Below are positions 1 through 12,336 of a stretch of DNA of 64,000 bases, piece after piece (the stretch's first letter is position 1; the number at the start of each line of letters is the position of its first letter). The stretch is from Rostratula benghalensis (taxonomy: Eukaryota > Chordata > Aves > Charadriiformes > Rostratulidae), in assembly GCA_013399305.1 (NCBI GenBank), contig VXAI01000136.1, positions 1,546,195 through 1,610,194 on the forward strand, given 5' to 3'. The translations under genes were made by a program, and so were the position numbers. The notes under the pieces are model-generated. The model was not told the DNA's origin and ran no database searches. It saw only the letters and a list, made by a program, of their open reading frames with translations.

Positions 1-2549
1 TCCATGGGTTTTTAACTAAACTGGCCAGATAGCTCTGTAGCCCCTCTCTGCCCATTCCTTTTATCCAGCTGTGACTTTTCTGTCATTTTTTCTGAAACCC
101 TATGTCTTTGATGGGCAGCCCCACACTTCACAGCAGGCTGAAATCGAGCTCCATCCCCACCCAGTAGTGCTGTATGGAGAGGAAACATTTTACATTTTCC
201 TTTATTTCCTGAGTAAACTGGGGCTGTTTGGGCACATGAGCCCTGAGATTGTATGAGAGACACTGAGGTTGCTCCTAGGGCTGCCATTGGACACATCAAT
301 CTGGTCTCTGAACAGATCCCCAAAGAAACTGCCTAACAATCTTTTTAGCCCGATTCTCAGCCTGCCTGACCACCATGGCCTATTACATGGCATTGCCTAT
401 AGCCTGTTGCACTGAGATTTCTTTACTACCTCCTTTCTAACCTTCTCTCTCTTGCTGTGAGACTATTTTTGGTATGGATTTCACTATACTTTCAGGAATT
501 TATGTCCTTTATGCTTGCAGCATCTCTTAGTTTGGCAAAACTTTCAGAATATCTTTTAATGTCCTTTCACTGTTCCATCAAACCAAATAAACTGAGTCTT
601 ATCCAAACCAACACTACCTAATGTGACTAATGATAGTTGCTGTGACACATTATTGCTAATGCTCACCATAAAGATCTCATTCTACACGTTTGCAATCAAT
701 TTGTGAAAATATTCCTGATACCCCTTGAAATGTTCATCTTCTGTTATACCACATCAGCTCACCTCAAATTATCTATGAAAGTCATGGAATGTGCTATATT
801 AACATACAGGCAATAAGTATTTTCAGTCAATATTCAGTTTTTCATCATATAGATTGACTTGGAAGAGATTGGAATCTTTACTGGGTACAGCTTGCTATAA
901 AACTATTGAATTCAAGCAAGATGTAATATAAGGAAATGAAATAACATAAATAAAATATCAGCAATAGAGAAATGCAGAAAGAAATGTCCATTCAATATCT
1001 ACATGGCTGTCTTCTATTCAGAGAGAAAGGGGAGGAGAGGAAGAACAGTTTAAATCAGGTGCATTTTAAAATAAATGGGTCTCCTCTGTTTACTGCAAAC
1101 ACCACTAATATTAACTGAAATATGTAAAAACACCTGTACTTTGTGTTGTATTTTACTGTACTTTATGTTGTCTCATCTAACTGTGATTCCGACCATGAGA
1201 CCTCTAACTTAGCTAATTCTGTCATTAGTGGAAATCACGGCCTGCTTTATAAATGCAAATATTTTTTGCATTTTGCATCTTTGCATTTTTTGCACTGAGA
1301 GGTTAGAAGGTAAAAGCATCCTCAGTGGGATATACATGTATATGTGTATTAACATTCTTATTAGGAGGAAACTTGTGTATTTGATTTTCCAAAAATTCTG
1401 CCACGCACTGTAAGAGTCTGTTGCAATTTCCAGTGTTTCAGTTAATTTCCTAATTATCAGCTCTCGGTCACATAGGAAGCCCAGGGTTGTTTCACGTTAT
1501 CTTTTTGTGTTGATGTCCACCTTCTCAGAAATGAAAGCCATTTTAAGTTACATGCTTGCTCATTTCCTTCAAAAAACTCCACCAACCTAACAAACAAAAT
1601 AATCCCCTGAAAAAAACCCAGAAACAACCTTACTTGATTTGACAACACTTTGTCAAGTTTACTTTTAACCAAAGGCTTCTTTATCACCCTCTGAGCACAA
1701 TTCCACAAATCATACCATTTCCCAGATGTGTCTGGAGAAAATGAGACAGGTGTCTGGAACCATTTCTTCCTAGCTAGCACAGAAAACAACATTAACATTC
1801 AATTTAGTGCACACATTATTCCATGTAATCAACAAGATGATTTAAATGTTGGCTCTAAAAAGCAAAAGGCTGGATAGAAAAATAAATGTACGTGGAGAAC
1901 TCAATGTTTTGGGCCTTACTTTGTGAACAGACTTTAAAATACTTTCCAACTTTCAGAAAATAAGACTGGATTTCTCCCATTCACTATTCTCTAAAGGATC
2001 CCTAGGTAAGTAATAATAAAATAAGTTCTTTTCATGCATTGTGTATAATGTCATCGGTCCTTAAGTGTCCTATTAATGAGTGACTTCCCAGCGATGAGAT
2101 CATTCTTATGGGAGCTTGAGTTCAATCCCACCCTTTGCAACACTGCAGTAAAATTAGATTAATGCTGCTGAAGTCAGTGCTGATATTCTATAACCAAATT
2201 GTGCAAATAGAATAACATTCTAACTTAGGACATGACTACATCTCACATAGACCTGTATCGTGTGCCCGTGTGCATGTATGCCTGGTACATCTATGCCTGT
2301 ACATTAAATAGGAAGAAAATATAAAGAACAAAGGGGTTAAAGATGTCAGTCATGAAGGACCATGTTTCAGAGGCAAATTGTCATGGCCTCAGCAGAGCCT
2401 GGAGAACAGCCACCAGTTGAAGGTATAGCTTCTGCCTAGCACCCGTAATTCAGCTCATGATGATTTCCATCCCAGATCCCTGTTAACAACAGGGTAGAGA
2501 GCTTAATTTGGCAGAGAGCAAATAAAACCAAATATTGTTAAATGCTGCT

Positions 2550-2568
2550 AAAAAAAAAAAAAAAAAAA
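2550..2568. repeat. A19 homopolymer
   Basis: An uninterrupted run of 19 A follows the sequence AATGCTGCT. I see no upstream cDNA-like sequence or target-site duplication, so there is no reason to call it the tail of a processed pseudogene. Confidence 0.9.
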
Positions 2569-3510
2569 GGGTTAACAGCCTATTTTTTGCTAGTTGCCAT
2601 TCAGATTTTATACTCGAGACTCATGATTTTCAGTCTGAAAATCCATCTGATGCTAATCCATCAAAAGCCTTGGGAAAAAAAAATTACTAAGGAAATCGGG
2701 TCTATTTTCAGTCCAATCAAATCAGCTAGCAGGGTCCTACTTCTTTAATGGCTCAGTTGTTTTGAGTCCAAAAGCTGAAAAACAATAAAGGCACTCTTTT
2801 TAGAATTCATGTTGACTTTGCATCTCATTCCAAATATTTTGGTATCTCCCAATGCTTACTATAGAAATCATGAAAAAAAGTTGGAAAAAAGGGTATAATG
2901 TAACCTTGCAACCTGACAAGTCACCCATTATACACTTATCTATATTTCTACCTGTACTGATGGGAGATTACAAGAGAAGAGCAAATAAACTCTAGTTCTA
3001 GCCTTGCCATATATATCCACAACAGTCTTACAACAGTCTTTCAACATTTTTTTTCCAGGTCTTAGGACTTCTTCTTCCTGTGTATTAAAACTGAAATTCC
3101 AAGTAAGCTGAAGAAACACTTTTTCAGCCATTAGTATTTAACCATAAACTTTAAGAAGTTTGAATTTTATATTCAAGTACAATGATGATCTTGCCCTCTA
3201 GAGTTATTAATAACAGCAGAATGTTCTTTTACTTAGAATTTCTGTGCAGGATTCTGCTTTCTGCTGAAGGTACTGTTTATATAATGAGCTCCAACTCAGT
3301 TGGGATCTCGTGAATAGTCTAAGGAACATTTCATTCGGTGTATTGACATTTCACATTTTCTTTATTACCCTTTGTGAAATCTCTTTATCACAACAATGAA
3401 ATCTCTTTTGAATGTTAAAGGGTTCTTTCTTCTTTCAATATTCTTTATGCTGAAGAGGCAACATCATCTGCTTTTAAGCAGGCTACTTATTTTTGAGATG
3501 ACATGACATG

Positions 3511-3544
3511 AAGAGCTGTAAATATGCCTGTATTTACAGCACTT
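3511..3544. other. Hairpin-forming inverted repeat
   Basis: Arms GCTGTAAATA (3,515-3,524) and TATTTACAGC (3,531-3,540) are perfectly complementary around the 6-base loop TGCCTG. After one A/A mismatch the stem continues with AAG against CTT, and then two G-T wobble pairs just outside the listed limits. The inverted repeat is directly visible. Whether it is transcribed or functional is unknown, and the loop is shorter than in a typical microRNA precursor. Confidence 0.75.
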
Positions 3545-5109
3545 TGAGATGCTCTTGAAGAACTTTGTGCAGCTCTGCATTCAGATATATCACAACATTA
3601 TTAATCTTTCCAATAGATCTAGATGACTGCCAACAGATGTTTATCTAATCCATTTTTTTAAACCTCTTAGTGAGGCATATTATAACAAATCCATCCCTAT
3701 GTTTCCTCTGTCTTAAAGTCAGAAACTTTTTTTCTAATATGTATTAGCCTCTCGCTGCAAAAGTGATCCAAATATTTCTTGTTCTCCTTTACTGAATGCA
3801 TGGAATAATTTATCATTGTCCTCCTTATACTGGAAGGTGGCTGACACTTCTGCCTCTTCAGGCCCCAGATGATTACCTTTTAACCTTTTCATTAAAATGA
3901 AATATGTCATGGGAATGAAAGACAGAAAGCTCTGGCTTGCTGAAATTTGGAGAAGAGTTTCCACATAGGATGTGTTAATATGAAAAGTTCCAAGGGTAAA
4001 TAAAAGAAGATAGTGCTGTGACTGACAGCCTAGAAACTAAGGAAAAATGGAGGCATTCACATTCTTCTCAATCACTTTATCCTAGATAAAGCTTGTGACA
4101 AAGATTTCCCCATGTTTACCTACTTGAGGAGGTTCTGATTATATCTTTATATATTCAGAAGTAGAGAACAGAAATGTAGCAGGTTATATATGTTGAAAAT
4201 GTCTGAGTAATTAAGGAAGGAGGAGAATATTGTGTCTGTTGTAGAGGCAATGTTACATAGGGCATCAAACTGAAATCCAGAGTAACTGCTGAAGTTCTCC
4301 AGACAAAAAAGGCTTGGCCTGATTAAAACCCACAAACTTTCATGCCCTAGAGGACTCCTGGAAAGAGAAGCCAGCCCATACGATCTTTGGAATGCACCCC
4401 AAAGTGGTTTTTTATTTTCAGTGTGGAAACTTAAAATACCAAATAGAGGCCTTACCAGATTTATTTCTAATAAAGAAGGGATAAGGATTGAAGAATGGAA
4501 AGATCAGGAGAGTTGGTGAAATGACAGGTTTCACTGCCCTTAGACTATAAAAAGAGATAAAACTATAGAGTACAAGAGAGCGGACTTCAATACCTTCAGA
4601 GAATTCACAGATTAGGGCTTATAGGAGGCCAGGCTACACAAAAATTATCAAAGAGGACTGGCAGTTGCTTAAAAGATGTATAATAAGGAGGATAACCAGG
4701 GCTGGGCGATGTGCTTAATGAAGTTGCACTGAACTCAATGAAAAGCAAAAGGAATGATAAGAGACGTAAAAAAAAAAAAAAAGCCTACAAGAGAAACAAA
4801 TAGGGTTTAACCTAAAAATAAGGGGGCTAAGAGAAAATATAGTGTTAGCAATAATGGAGAGGTGGAATAGATGACTTGGGAAAGCAATGGTGTCCTTATC
4901 AATTTTAACATTCTAGAAAAAAGAGGACAGATAGAGTCTGTATTAGGCAACGTGAGGAGGGTGGATTCAGCTCTGCAGCTCTGCATCTGCCTCCAGTTTC
5001 CCATAACAAACAGGCCCAGGTCTCTTAACCTATCCTCAAAAGTTGTACCTTTCTCTGCACTGAGATTTCCCAATACTATTGGTGCCTCATAGACAGAGAA
5101 TATATACCC

Positions 5110-5125
5110 TTTTTTTTTTTTTTTT
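5110..5125. repeat. T16 homopolymer
   Basis: A run of 16 T is followed by ATATA. It is a simple repeat with no sign of a linked retroposon. Confidence 0.9.
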
Positions 5126-5621
5126 ATATACAACACAGCTGTTAATGACACAGAAATCAACTCTCCCTGGTTTGCACCAGTGTAACTTTATCAGCTCGTG
5201 TTGGATTTCCAGTGTAAGGTGTTGTGCACGGTGTAACCTTCATTTCATTTGGAGGTGATCCCAATATCTCATCACTATGCACTTGATTCCAGCACTTATT
5301 ATAAAAAACACCACACACAGAAACAAATGGAGCGAAGTAACCTTTCAATTTGCTGTAACCTCCCAGTAAAATATTCTGCAAGGGTTTTTTAGCAACCACT
5401 TCTGCAAATACAATGGTTTTATCTAGAACTTTTTTCCCTGGATATTTTAGAGGAATATAAAGGGAGACAGTGGTAAACCCTTAGAAATCCAATTTTAAAT
5501 GTTATGTGCAATGCAAATTATCTAGACTACCTGTGCCTCCTTCGACTTTCTCCCACAACAAGAAATCAGAATGGTTTGATTTGTTTTATAAACTCCATGC
5601 TGGCTGGTTCTTACCTCTTTA

Positions 5622-5682
5622 CTATTATTATTGTTGTTGTTATTATTATTATTGTTGTTGTTATTATTATTATTATTATTAC
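5622..5682. repeat. Compound (ATT)n/(GTT)n microsatellite
   Basis: About 20 trinucleotide units alternate between ATT blocks and two GTT blocks of three units each, ending in six ATT units with no interruption of the 3-bp period. On the plus strand it produces isoleucine/valine-rich or tyrosine/cysteine-rich artificial frames, which are not genes. It is a likely length-polymorphic marker. Confidence 0.95.
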
Positions 5683-5902
5683 TTATGTAATAGTGATGCT
5701 TTAGAGTCTTATTCCAACAGCCTGAGTGAGGCTGAGTTGCCTGAATTTCTCTGTGAGATCCTTCTGTCTTTTTAAAGGTGGATCAGGTGTTTGTCCTCTT
5801 CAGTTCTCGCTCCCACCCATCCCTCATGTGGTACCGAAGATACAGACAAGTGCTGTGCTGATTAAGAGCTACTCCCATAAGTACAGCAGAGTGAATTTCT
5901 GT

Positions 5903-6055
5903 TTTCCTTCCTTTTTTTTCCTTTGTTTTTTTTTTTTTTTTGGTTCGTTTGTTTTTTTTTTTTTTAAATTTTTATTCTTTTTTCAAAAGTTTTTATACAT
6001 TTTTTTTCTTTCCCTCACTAGGAATAACTTATTCACTATCTTTTCCCCTTGTTTT
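5903..6055. repeat. T-rich polypyrimidine low-complexity tract
   Basis: Long T runs with interspersed C and occasional G occupy this stretch. Read in one plus-strand frame it gives a phenylalanine-rich 165-codon open frame (5,726-6,223), which is a composition artefact. The tract resembles a very long intronic polypyrimidine stretch, but I see no exon after it. Confidence 0.85.
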
Positions 6056-7590
6056 TTCTTCTCACCATGCAGTATCCATTTATGTTCATTCTTAGTCATC
6101 TGGTCTTATTTTGATATTTTGTACTATTTTTTAATACGGTTATTTTCAAACCTTCTAAGGGATCTTCATTCAGCCATAACCACCTCTCACTGTACTTTGC
6201 CTCCTACCCATTCTTTGTATTAGGGGGGTTTATAACAGCTTGTAGCAACATAGAAGAGAGGCCCTGCCTGCTTTGAATTGGACTATCTTCCTCAGAGATC
6301 CAGCCCACTTCCTTGACTACAAAATGAGAAAGTTTCTTCCTAGTCTTAGAGTACTTACCCTTTTCACCCATGCCTTAGAATAGTGAATGTTATTCTTCAC
6401 ATTAATTTTCTCTCAAGTTACCATTTACCTTTGGATCCTCAGTCGGTTCCTCCTAATTAGCTGGAAAGGAAGGTGAAATAGTCATTCTTCTAGTTGACTT
6501 CTGTAGCTCCTGGGGGGAAAAAAGGAAGGAAAAAAAGGTTTTGGTACATTTCAAAACTTGACAGGTGATTATATGGCTGTAAAATTTTCCAAAAGAAAGC
6601 TGAGGTTCTCTATCACCATCAGATAAGGTCTTTCTGACACCTCTCTCTGTTCAAACATCTCTCTAATTAAGGTGACTAGAATATACCATCTCACACGTTG
6701 TGCCAAAAGGCCTTTATTCTCCCATAGGTCTTGCTTTTTATACATGCTGTACAGATCTGACCTGTGTATTCTTACATAAATACACAATCTGTTTCTCAGT
6801 GATGGTCAGGTTCCTGGGGGTTTTGTGCACAATTCTCTCTGAGAACCAAAGAGTTGCAGTTGACTGACTCTATTTGCCACAGCCCAGGTAACATCCTAAA
6901 ACTTGCAGTGGCTAGGGGACCACACTGAGAGAGGAGAAGTCTAGGGTCTTTCCTCTGCTAAGAAGAACTTGTAGATATCTTATTGTACAGAGCTATTGGA
7001 AGGAAAAAACAATGCAATACTAGTTATTTTTACAGAAATAATCAAAGCTTAGGGTTTATACTCGGGGTTAACCTCTGCTGCCAGGACATCTCAGCAGTTC
7101 TGGGCTTGGTTTAACTACTGTCTTATCTTCTCCTGAGAAACCTGGGTCCTTCCTGGAATGGCAAAGGGACCCGATGTTCCCAAGTGCCACTATGAATCCC
7201 ACCAGTTACTCTGGGCAGAATTTGTAGCCCCTAATCATAGGATATCTGTGTCTTTCATTGGAGCTAGGCCAGCATCCACATTACATCCAACTTTGTCAAA
7301 GCTCGTAGTCAGTCGCTTGGGATATTGTTCAGAACACGTGTCAGTGCATGTGAGAGAGAGAAAAGGAGGAAAAAAGATAGAGATGTTTTCCTTTTTTAGT
7401 GTTGATACTGATCTCTAAGGCTTTTCCACTTGGAACAGATGCCACAGATTCATATGTGAAACAGTTCTCTTAATTTCAGACCTAACATCTGTTCTTTCTT
7501 GACTGAAGACCTTCTTGGTGACTAAACAAGTTTTCTTGCTGTGTGAGACAGAAGATAAGGCTGTCCTTTACTTATACTACAGTAAAGCTT

Positions 7591-7601
7591 CCCCCCCCCC
7601 C
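7591..7601. repeat. C11 homopolymer
   Basis: Eleven consecutive C are bounded by T and G. It is a simple repeat prone to sequencing length error. Confidence 0.9.
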
Positions 7602-8361
7602 GCTTCTCACAACTATTTGAGTTGCAAGAGATTGGACTTTTCTGTGTTAAAAAAGAAAACCTTCTGGTTTTGCAAGCCAAAGAGTATGGAAGTGAAACCC
7701 ATATTATTCATATATTATCAACAGTCACACTATTCTAGATGTTGCTGCAGAAGATTAGAGAAACAGAATGCTGGTTTAAAGATGGAATCAGGAAACAATT
7801 TTCAGAGTCCTTTAAGGTCATGCCTTGAATTTTAATTCCTACAAAGGAAAAATGAATCGGATCAGAAACTTTTTAGTCTAAAGATCTTATGACTGGAAGG
7901 AAACGCAATTTAAAAGAATGAAGGTGAAGTGTTTATGCATAGTTATGATTCAGGCATGGTAAGGAAATAGAGTTAATTTGAGAGTATTTATGATGTTTCA
8001 TATGACATTAATAAATCTGGCTGAAGGTTTTTTCTTTTTTGGCAGGAACAGTAATAGTTGTAAGCAATTCAGGTTTATGGTACAGTGATATGTTTCAGGG
8101 AAAAAGGAAGGAGACTGTAAATTGCTGTGAGTAAATGTTGGTGCGTGTGGATTAAGGACCTTGAATTGGACTATTTCAGCTTTATAGTGAGATGCCAAGC
8201 GACTGTTTCTGCACTCCTCACTTTAGATGTCATGTACAGCTTGTACAGCATCTGAAAACCCCAGAGCTGTCAGTTTTACACAAGGCCATTCATTCACCTC
8301 CCGCACTTCTGCGTCCCCAACTTTCAACACAGTCCATGCGAAGGAAAGGATCTCAAGGAGG

Positions 8362-8377
8362 AAAAAAAAAAAAAAAA
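8362..8377. repeat. A16 homopolymer
   Basis: A run of 16 A follows CAAGGAGG. No retroposed body is seen upstream. Confidence 0.9.
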
Positions 8378-10083
8378 GTTAGATGGAGAATTAATAGAAA
8401 AGACCTGAAGTCAAAGGGATGAGAACTGTTGTTTCAGCAGAGGAGAAAAGAAATAAAATTCAGTGCAATGCAGGAGCTGGTGAGAAGGGACCCAGCAAGC
8501 TGCCAGCAGTCGTGGTTCCAGCATCAGCTCCATGTAGGCAGGAGGAGATCAGACGCCTGTGGAGCAAGCAGCAAGTTATTCAAACACAGGTTATGATCAA
8601 TGAGGAGGAGGGGAATGGCTGTGAACGGGCCAGCTGGTACTTTTAAGACCCTTCTGAGTGGAGCAGCACTGCTGTTTTCCCTGTTTCACAGAGCAAGAGC
8701 AGGGGGTTCAGTAATCGCAAGGTCCTTGCCGAATGCTGTCCTGCTCTCCTCTGGCTGGACCAGGAAAGGGCATCACCAGGGCTTGCTGCTGGGCTGCAGT
8801 TTCTGGACATGGGTATGTGCAGGCTGGGGCTGAGTCAGAAGCAGGGGGGAGTCACCTCCTCCAACACCCACAGGGAGCTGCCGAGCTCTGAACCGACTCC
8901 TCGCACTCAGTCCTTGGTGATGGCGCTCCCTGCGAGGCTGGGTGACATCTGGGCTGCTTTTTTGCTTTCTTCCTCACCACCTCCCTGCTTCTTTGGGAAC
9001 CAGGGGTTTGCAGTCTTCCCCTTCTGAGCAGGCACACAGCAGTAACTGGCAGTGCCAGGACACATCTGCCCCGGTAGCAGGCGGATGGGGATGCTCTCCA
9101 CTTGACCCACCTCTGTCCACACCAAGCAATTCCAAAAGCATAGGGCTATTTTCAGCACCTAAATGGTGTTCCAGTCTAAAACATCTTGAACAGACCTGGC
9201 CTTCAAGGATCTACATTCTCTGAAAAGCGAAGGGCAACTTGACTTTTCCTACACCTGCTTTTCCAAAATCACTAGGGTGTTGTGTTTTTTTAAAAATCAT
9301 TATTGTGAATTCTTAATCACATTTTACCTTCCCAATGATGCAGGTGTTGTCTTCTTAATTTCTCTGTCATCATGTTAGTGCAATTTGCTGTTTAGCTCAA
9401 TTATATTCAGTACAAACATGAATGACAGCCTATAGCTATGTTAAACAAACTGTCATCCAGAAAAAGAGTTCTCATTGATCTGAGCCACATGACTCTACTT
9501 ACACCAGTTTATTTTCCGATTCACTCAAGCTGCTGTAGTTATAGCCTTGGTGAGACTTAATTTTCATAAACATTTACAAGAAGAGTAGATTGTTCATTAT
9601 CAAGACCTTTTCATTAACCACTGACATATTATCAGTTCCTCTCTCTGCTCTGATGAGAGAAAAATAGGAGTCTTATTACATTGGGAGGGAGAAAAGAATA
9701 GCTTTTTGGCACTTAAATTCCATTTAATTTTATAAATGCCAAGCATCATTTATAACCTATGGTTAGAAAATTCAGCTATATGTTCAGCTCTGCTGATGTA
9801 CAGTTTCCCTCCTATTTTTAGCCACGATAACAACCGTCAATTTTACATAATATACTGTATTAAAAAGAAAACAAACCACACAAGAACAAAACATGACTGT
9901 TCTCTCTCTCTAGACTCTTGTAAATCAGGAATCTTCTGCTACAAGCAGTAGACTTGCTTTCATCTGAATCACTCCACATGTATTCCACCTTCCTGAAAAC
10001 AGCTAATCAAAGTGGAACATTCACAAGCACAGAACATATTCAAGAGTAAGATGTCCATTTCTCAGGTGAACTGAAGAAGCTGA

Positions 10084-10205
10084 AAAGAAAAAAAAAACAA
10101 ACAACCCAAACAAGCAAATAAAAAAACCAACCCAAACCAAAAAAAACCAAACAAACAAAACCCCCAAACCAAAAAAACCCCAAACAAACCCCAAATAATA
10201 AACCT
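10084..10205. repeat. A/C-only low-complexity tract, AAACC-like
   Basis: About 120 bases consist almost wholly of A and C, with recurring CAAAC, AAACC and CCAAAC words and only isolated G or T. The strand asymmetry is extreme. Similar but shorter tracts recur through the window in both orientations. Confidence 0.9.
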
Positions 10206-12190
10206 CATTGCTTCAAAATTAAATATTCTTGCATTTCCTCTTAAAAATAAATAAATAAAATAATCCCCCCAAGCAATCAGTTGTGTACAACCTCAGAGGA
10301 CGTCTTAATTTTTGAGCTTTTCTTATATACTTCAGAAGTTAAAGACAAGCTGCATTTGTGTTTCAAAATGAAATGTCAAAGTGTATCCACCAAAAATATG
10401 TAGAAACAAAAGTGGTTTTTAGAAGAAATATGTTTTATTTTAGTCAGAATTCTTCCACAATTTAATTAGAATTCCTGTTCATTCTCTATGATTCTAAAAT
10501 TTACTTTTTCAGGAAATACACTATTGCTGAGGAAAAAAAAAATCCAACAATCCTCTCCCCTCCTGTTGCCCTCCTTCAAACGGAAGGAAGTTTTGTTGAC
10601 ATCATCTTAACAACATAGATGTAAATTCCACATTTCTATCAAAATTAATGAACACATCCTATATTTTGGTGCCCCCCCCTGGATTATGGGCCTTTTCTAA
10701 TGAGCTGATCTGATTCATACCAGGATGATGATCAACAGCTTGGGGCATAACATCATCAGAAATCCCTTGGGTGTTTGCAAATTGTCAGACAGATGAAGAG
10801 GGCTGCTTGTAGGTTGTGTTTATGACTCCTCAATTATTTTTAGAAACTGTCACTGAAAAACCCTCGAACTCATTATGTCTCTTCCATGTTTGTCTTTTCA
10901 TAGAAATGTAAGTAATTACTGCTTTACAAATGTGTATCTGCTGTGGAATCTCATATTAAAATGTCTCTTGCACATTTTCAATACTCATCTCTCTGAACCC
11001 TATTTATTCTTTTTTTTCATCAAAAGCTGGTTTTCCCCTGAAGGTAATATCCACCACGTGAAAAACAAAATCAAACCCAAGTGTTTTCTGTAGATTATGA
11101 GACCTTTTCTTTTAAAATAAAATAAAATTGCATAAACCAGCCAAGTGTTTGGAAGCACTGATAAATTTTAGAGTCTCTAAGAATGACAAGAAAGATTAAC
11201 TGTCCCAGTGTTACTCTACAATTGCATTTCTCTGAATTAATCTTTCTGTGTTATTATCAATTTTGAAAAACAAACAAACAAGCAACCCCTCCCCCCCAAA
11301 AAAACCCCAAAAAACTTCCACAATACAATTAAAAAAAGAAAGTAGGCATCCTGTATCCAAGTGATTCCAGAAACTTTAGCTGCATTCACTTTATTTGATT
11401 ATTTGAATCAAACCCCTGAACATCTTTGCTGCGCAAGGCTTTTTCATTAGAGGTCAAGAGAGTTAGAACTTTTAAGGACCTGACATTCAAATACACCAAA
11501 AGGTGGAAAGTAGGAACCCAGTTTGATTTTCAGCAGTGAGAGCTAGTTAGGTACTGTGATCTCATCTGATGGATCACTGTAAAGACCTCTGAAAATCTGA
11601 TCCTCATTGGAAAATTCTCTTTCTAAAGTCAGAGCCATACTTAACATGCTTAAAAAGTAATAACAAAATTAAAATCTTTTCTCCTAAATAAAAGTCATTT
11701 GAAAGTCATTTGACACATGCAGTCTCCATCCTGTTGTTAGCAGAGCTGCTAATGGCAATCTCAGTGGATTCTGGAGAACATGCAAAAAGTAGTTCAAAGC
11801 GTATAGCCTAATTAGTCCCCTCACCAGGATCTCCAAGCAAGAAAACCTACTGATTGTTTGTGTTATCCAAAAGCAGAAAATAACTTCAGCATAAGAAAAA
11901 GAAATTTCTTATTCTCCTTACAGTGACAGAACCAGAGGAACCGTACTCAGTTGTTCTCTAAGTGCAAAAGAGGAGATTTGATACATCCAGTTTGTACTGA
12001 TTGTGAAATAACTCTCGTTTACTGCTAAGCCTTCATCCTGTGTCAGCCTGGTACCACCCACTGATTTGCCTTTGCAAATATGGAGATATCAATGAGATAT
12101 GCACTGGTGATGGACATCACCATGGTTGGACTGTGTCTAAACTATATGTTCACCCTCTGGATTTTCTGAGGTAATATCTGGTTGTTATTC
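10206..12190. other. Unique non-coding DNA
   Basis: No gene is seen. Small features are an A/C tract at 11,265-11,316 and a perfect 11-bp tandem duplication (AAAGTCATTTG twice) at 11,691-11,712. Open frames do not exceed about 72 codons. Confidence 0.6.
11265..11316. repeat. A/C-rich low-complexity tract
   Basis: CAAACAAACAAGCAACCCC leads into a C8 run and then AAAAACCCC words. It is the same compositional type as the tract at 10.1 kb. Confidence 0.85.
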
Positions 12191-12336
12191 TCTTTCTTTT
12201 TCTTTAGTTTTTTATTGTTTGTGTGTTTGTTTGGGCTTTTGGTGGGGTGGCTTTGCTTTGTTTTGGTTTGGGTTTTTTGTTTGTTTGTTTGTTAGTTTGG
12301 GATTTTTTTTCGTGTTTGGTAGGTTAGTTTTTCTTC
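12191..12336. repeat. T/G-rich low-complexity tract
   Basis: This is the complement-type counterpart of the A/C tracts. TTTG, GTTTG and GGTTTGGG words recur and include five TTTG units in a row near 12,277-12,295. No coding potential is seen. Confidence 0.85.

Larger units (their letters stand above)
1..5621. other. Unique A+T-rich non-coding DNA
   Basis: I see no gene here. Open frames are at most about 117 codons, lie on both strands and show no recognisable domain, and none is flanked by convincing splice sites. The block holds an A19 run near 2,550, an A15 run near 4,768, a T16 run near 5,110, an octamer-like motif cluster (1,253-1,294), a strong hairpin (3,511-3,544) and a segment near 4,575-4,730 that may be a very old LINE fragment. 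Intron or intergenic DNA is the simplest reading. Confidence 0.6.
5683..10083. other. Non-coding DNA with a pyrimidine tract and a G+C-rich patch
   Basis: No gene is recognised. The block contains a T-dominated tract (about 5,903-6,055), a C11 run (7,591-7,601), an A16 run (8,362-8,377) and a G+C-rich, relatively CpG-rich patch (about 8,480-9,150). In that patch several unrelated open frames overlap on both strands, as expected where stop codons are depleted by base composition. Confidence 0.6.

Noticed and set aside
5726..6223. 165-codon plus-strand frame rich in phenylalanine
   Set aside because: It is produced by the T-rich tract; the residues simply follow TTT/TTC runs and no domain is visible.
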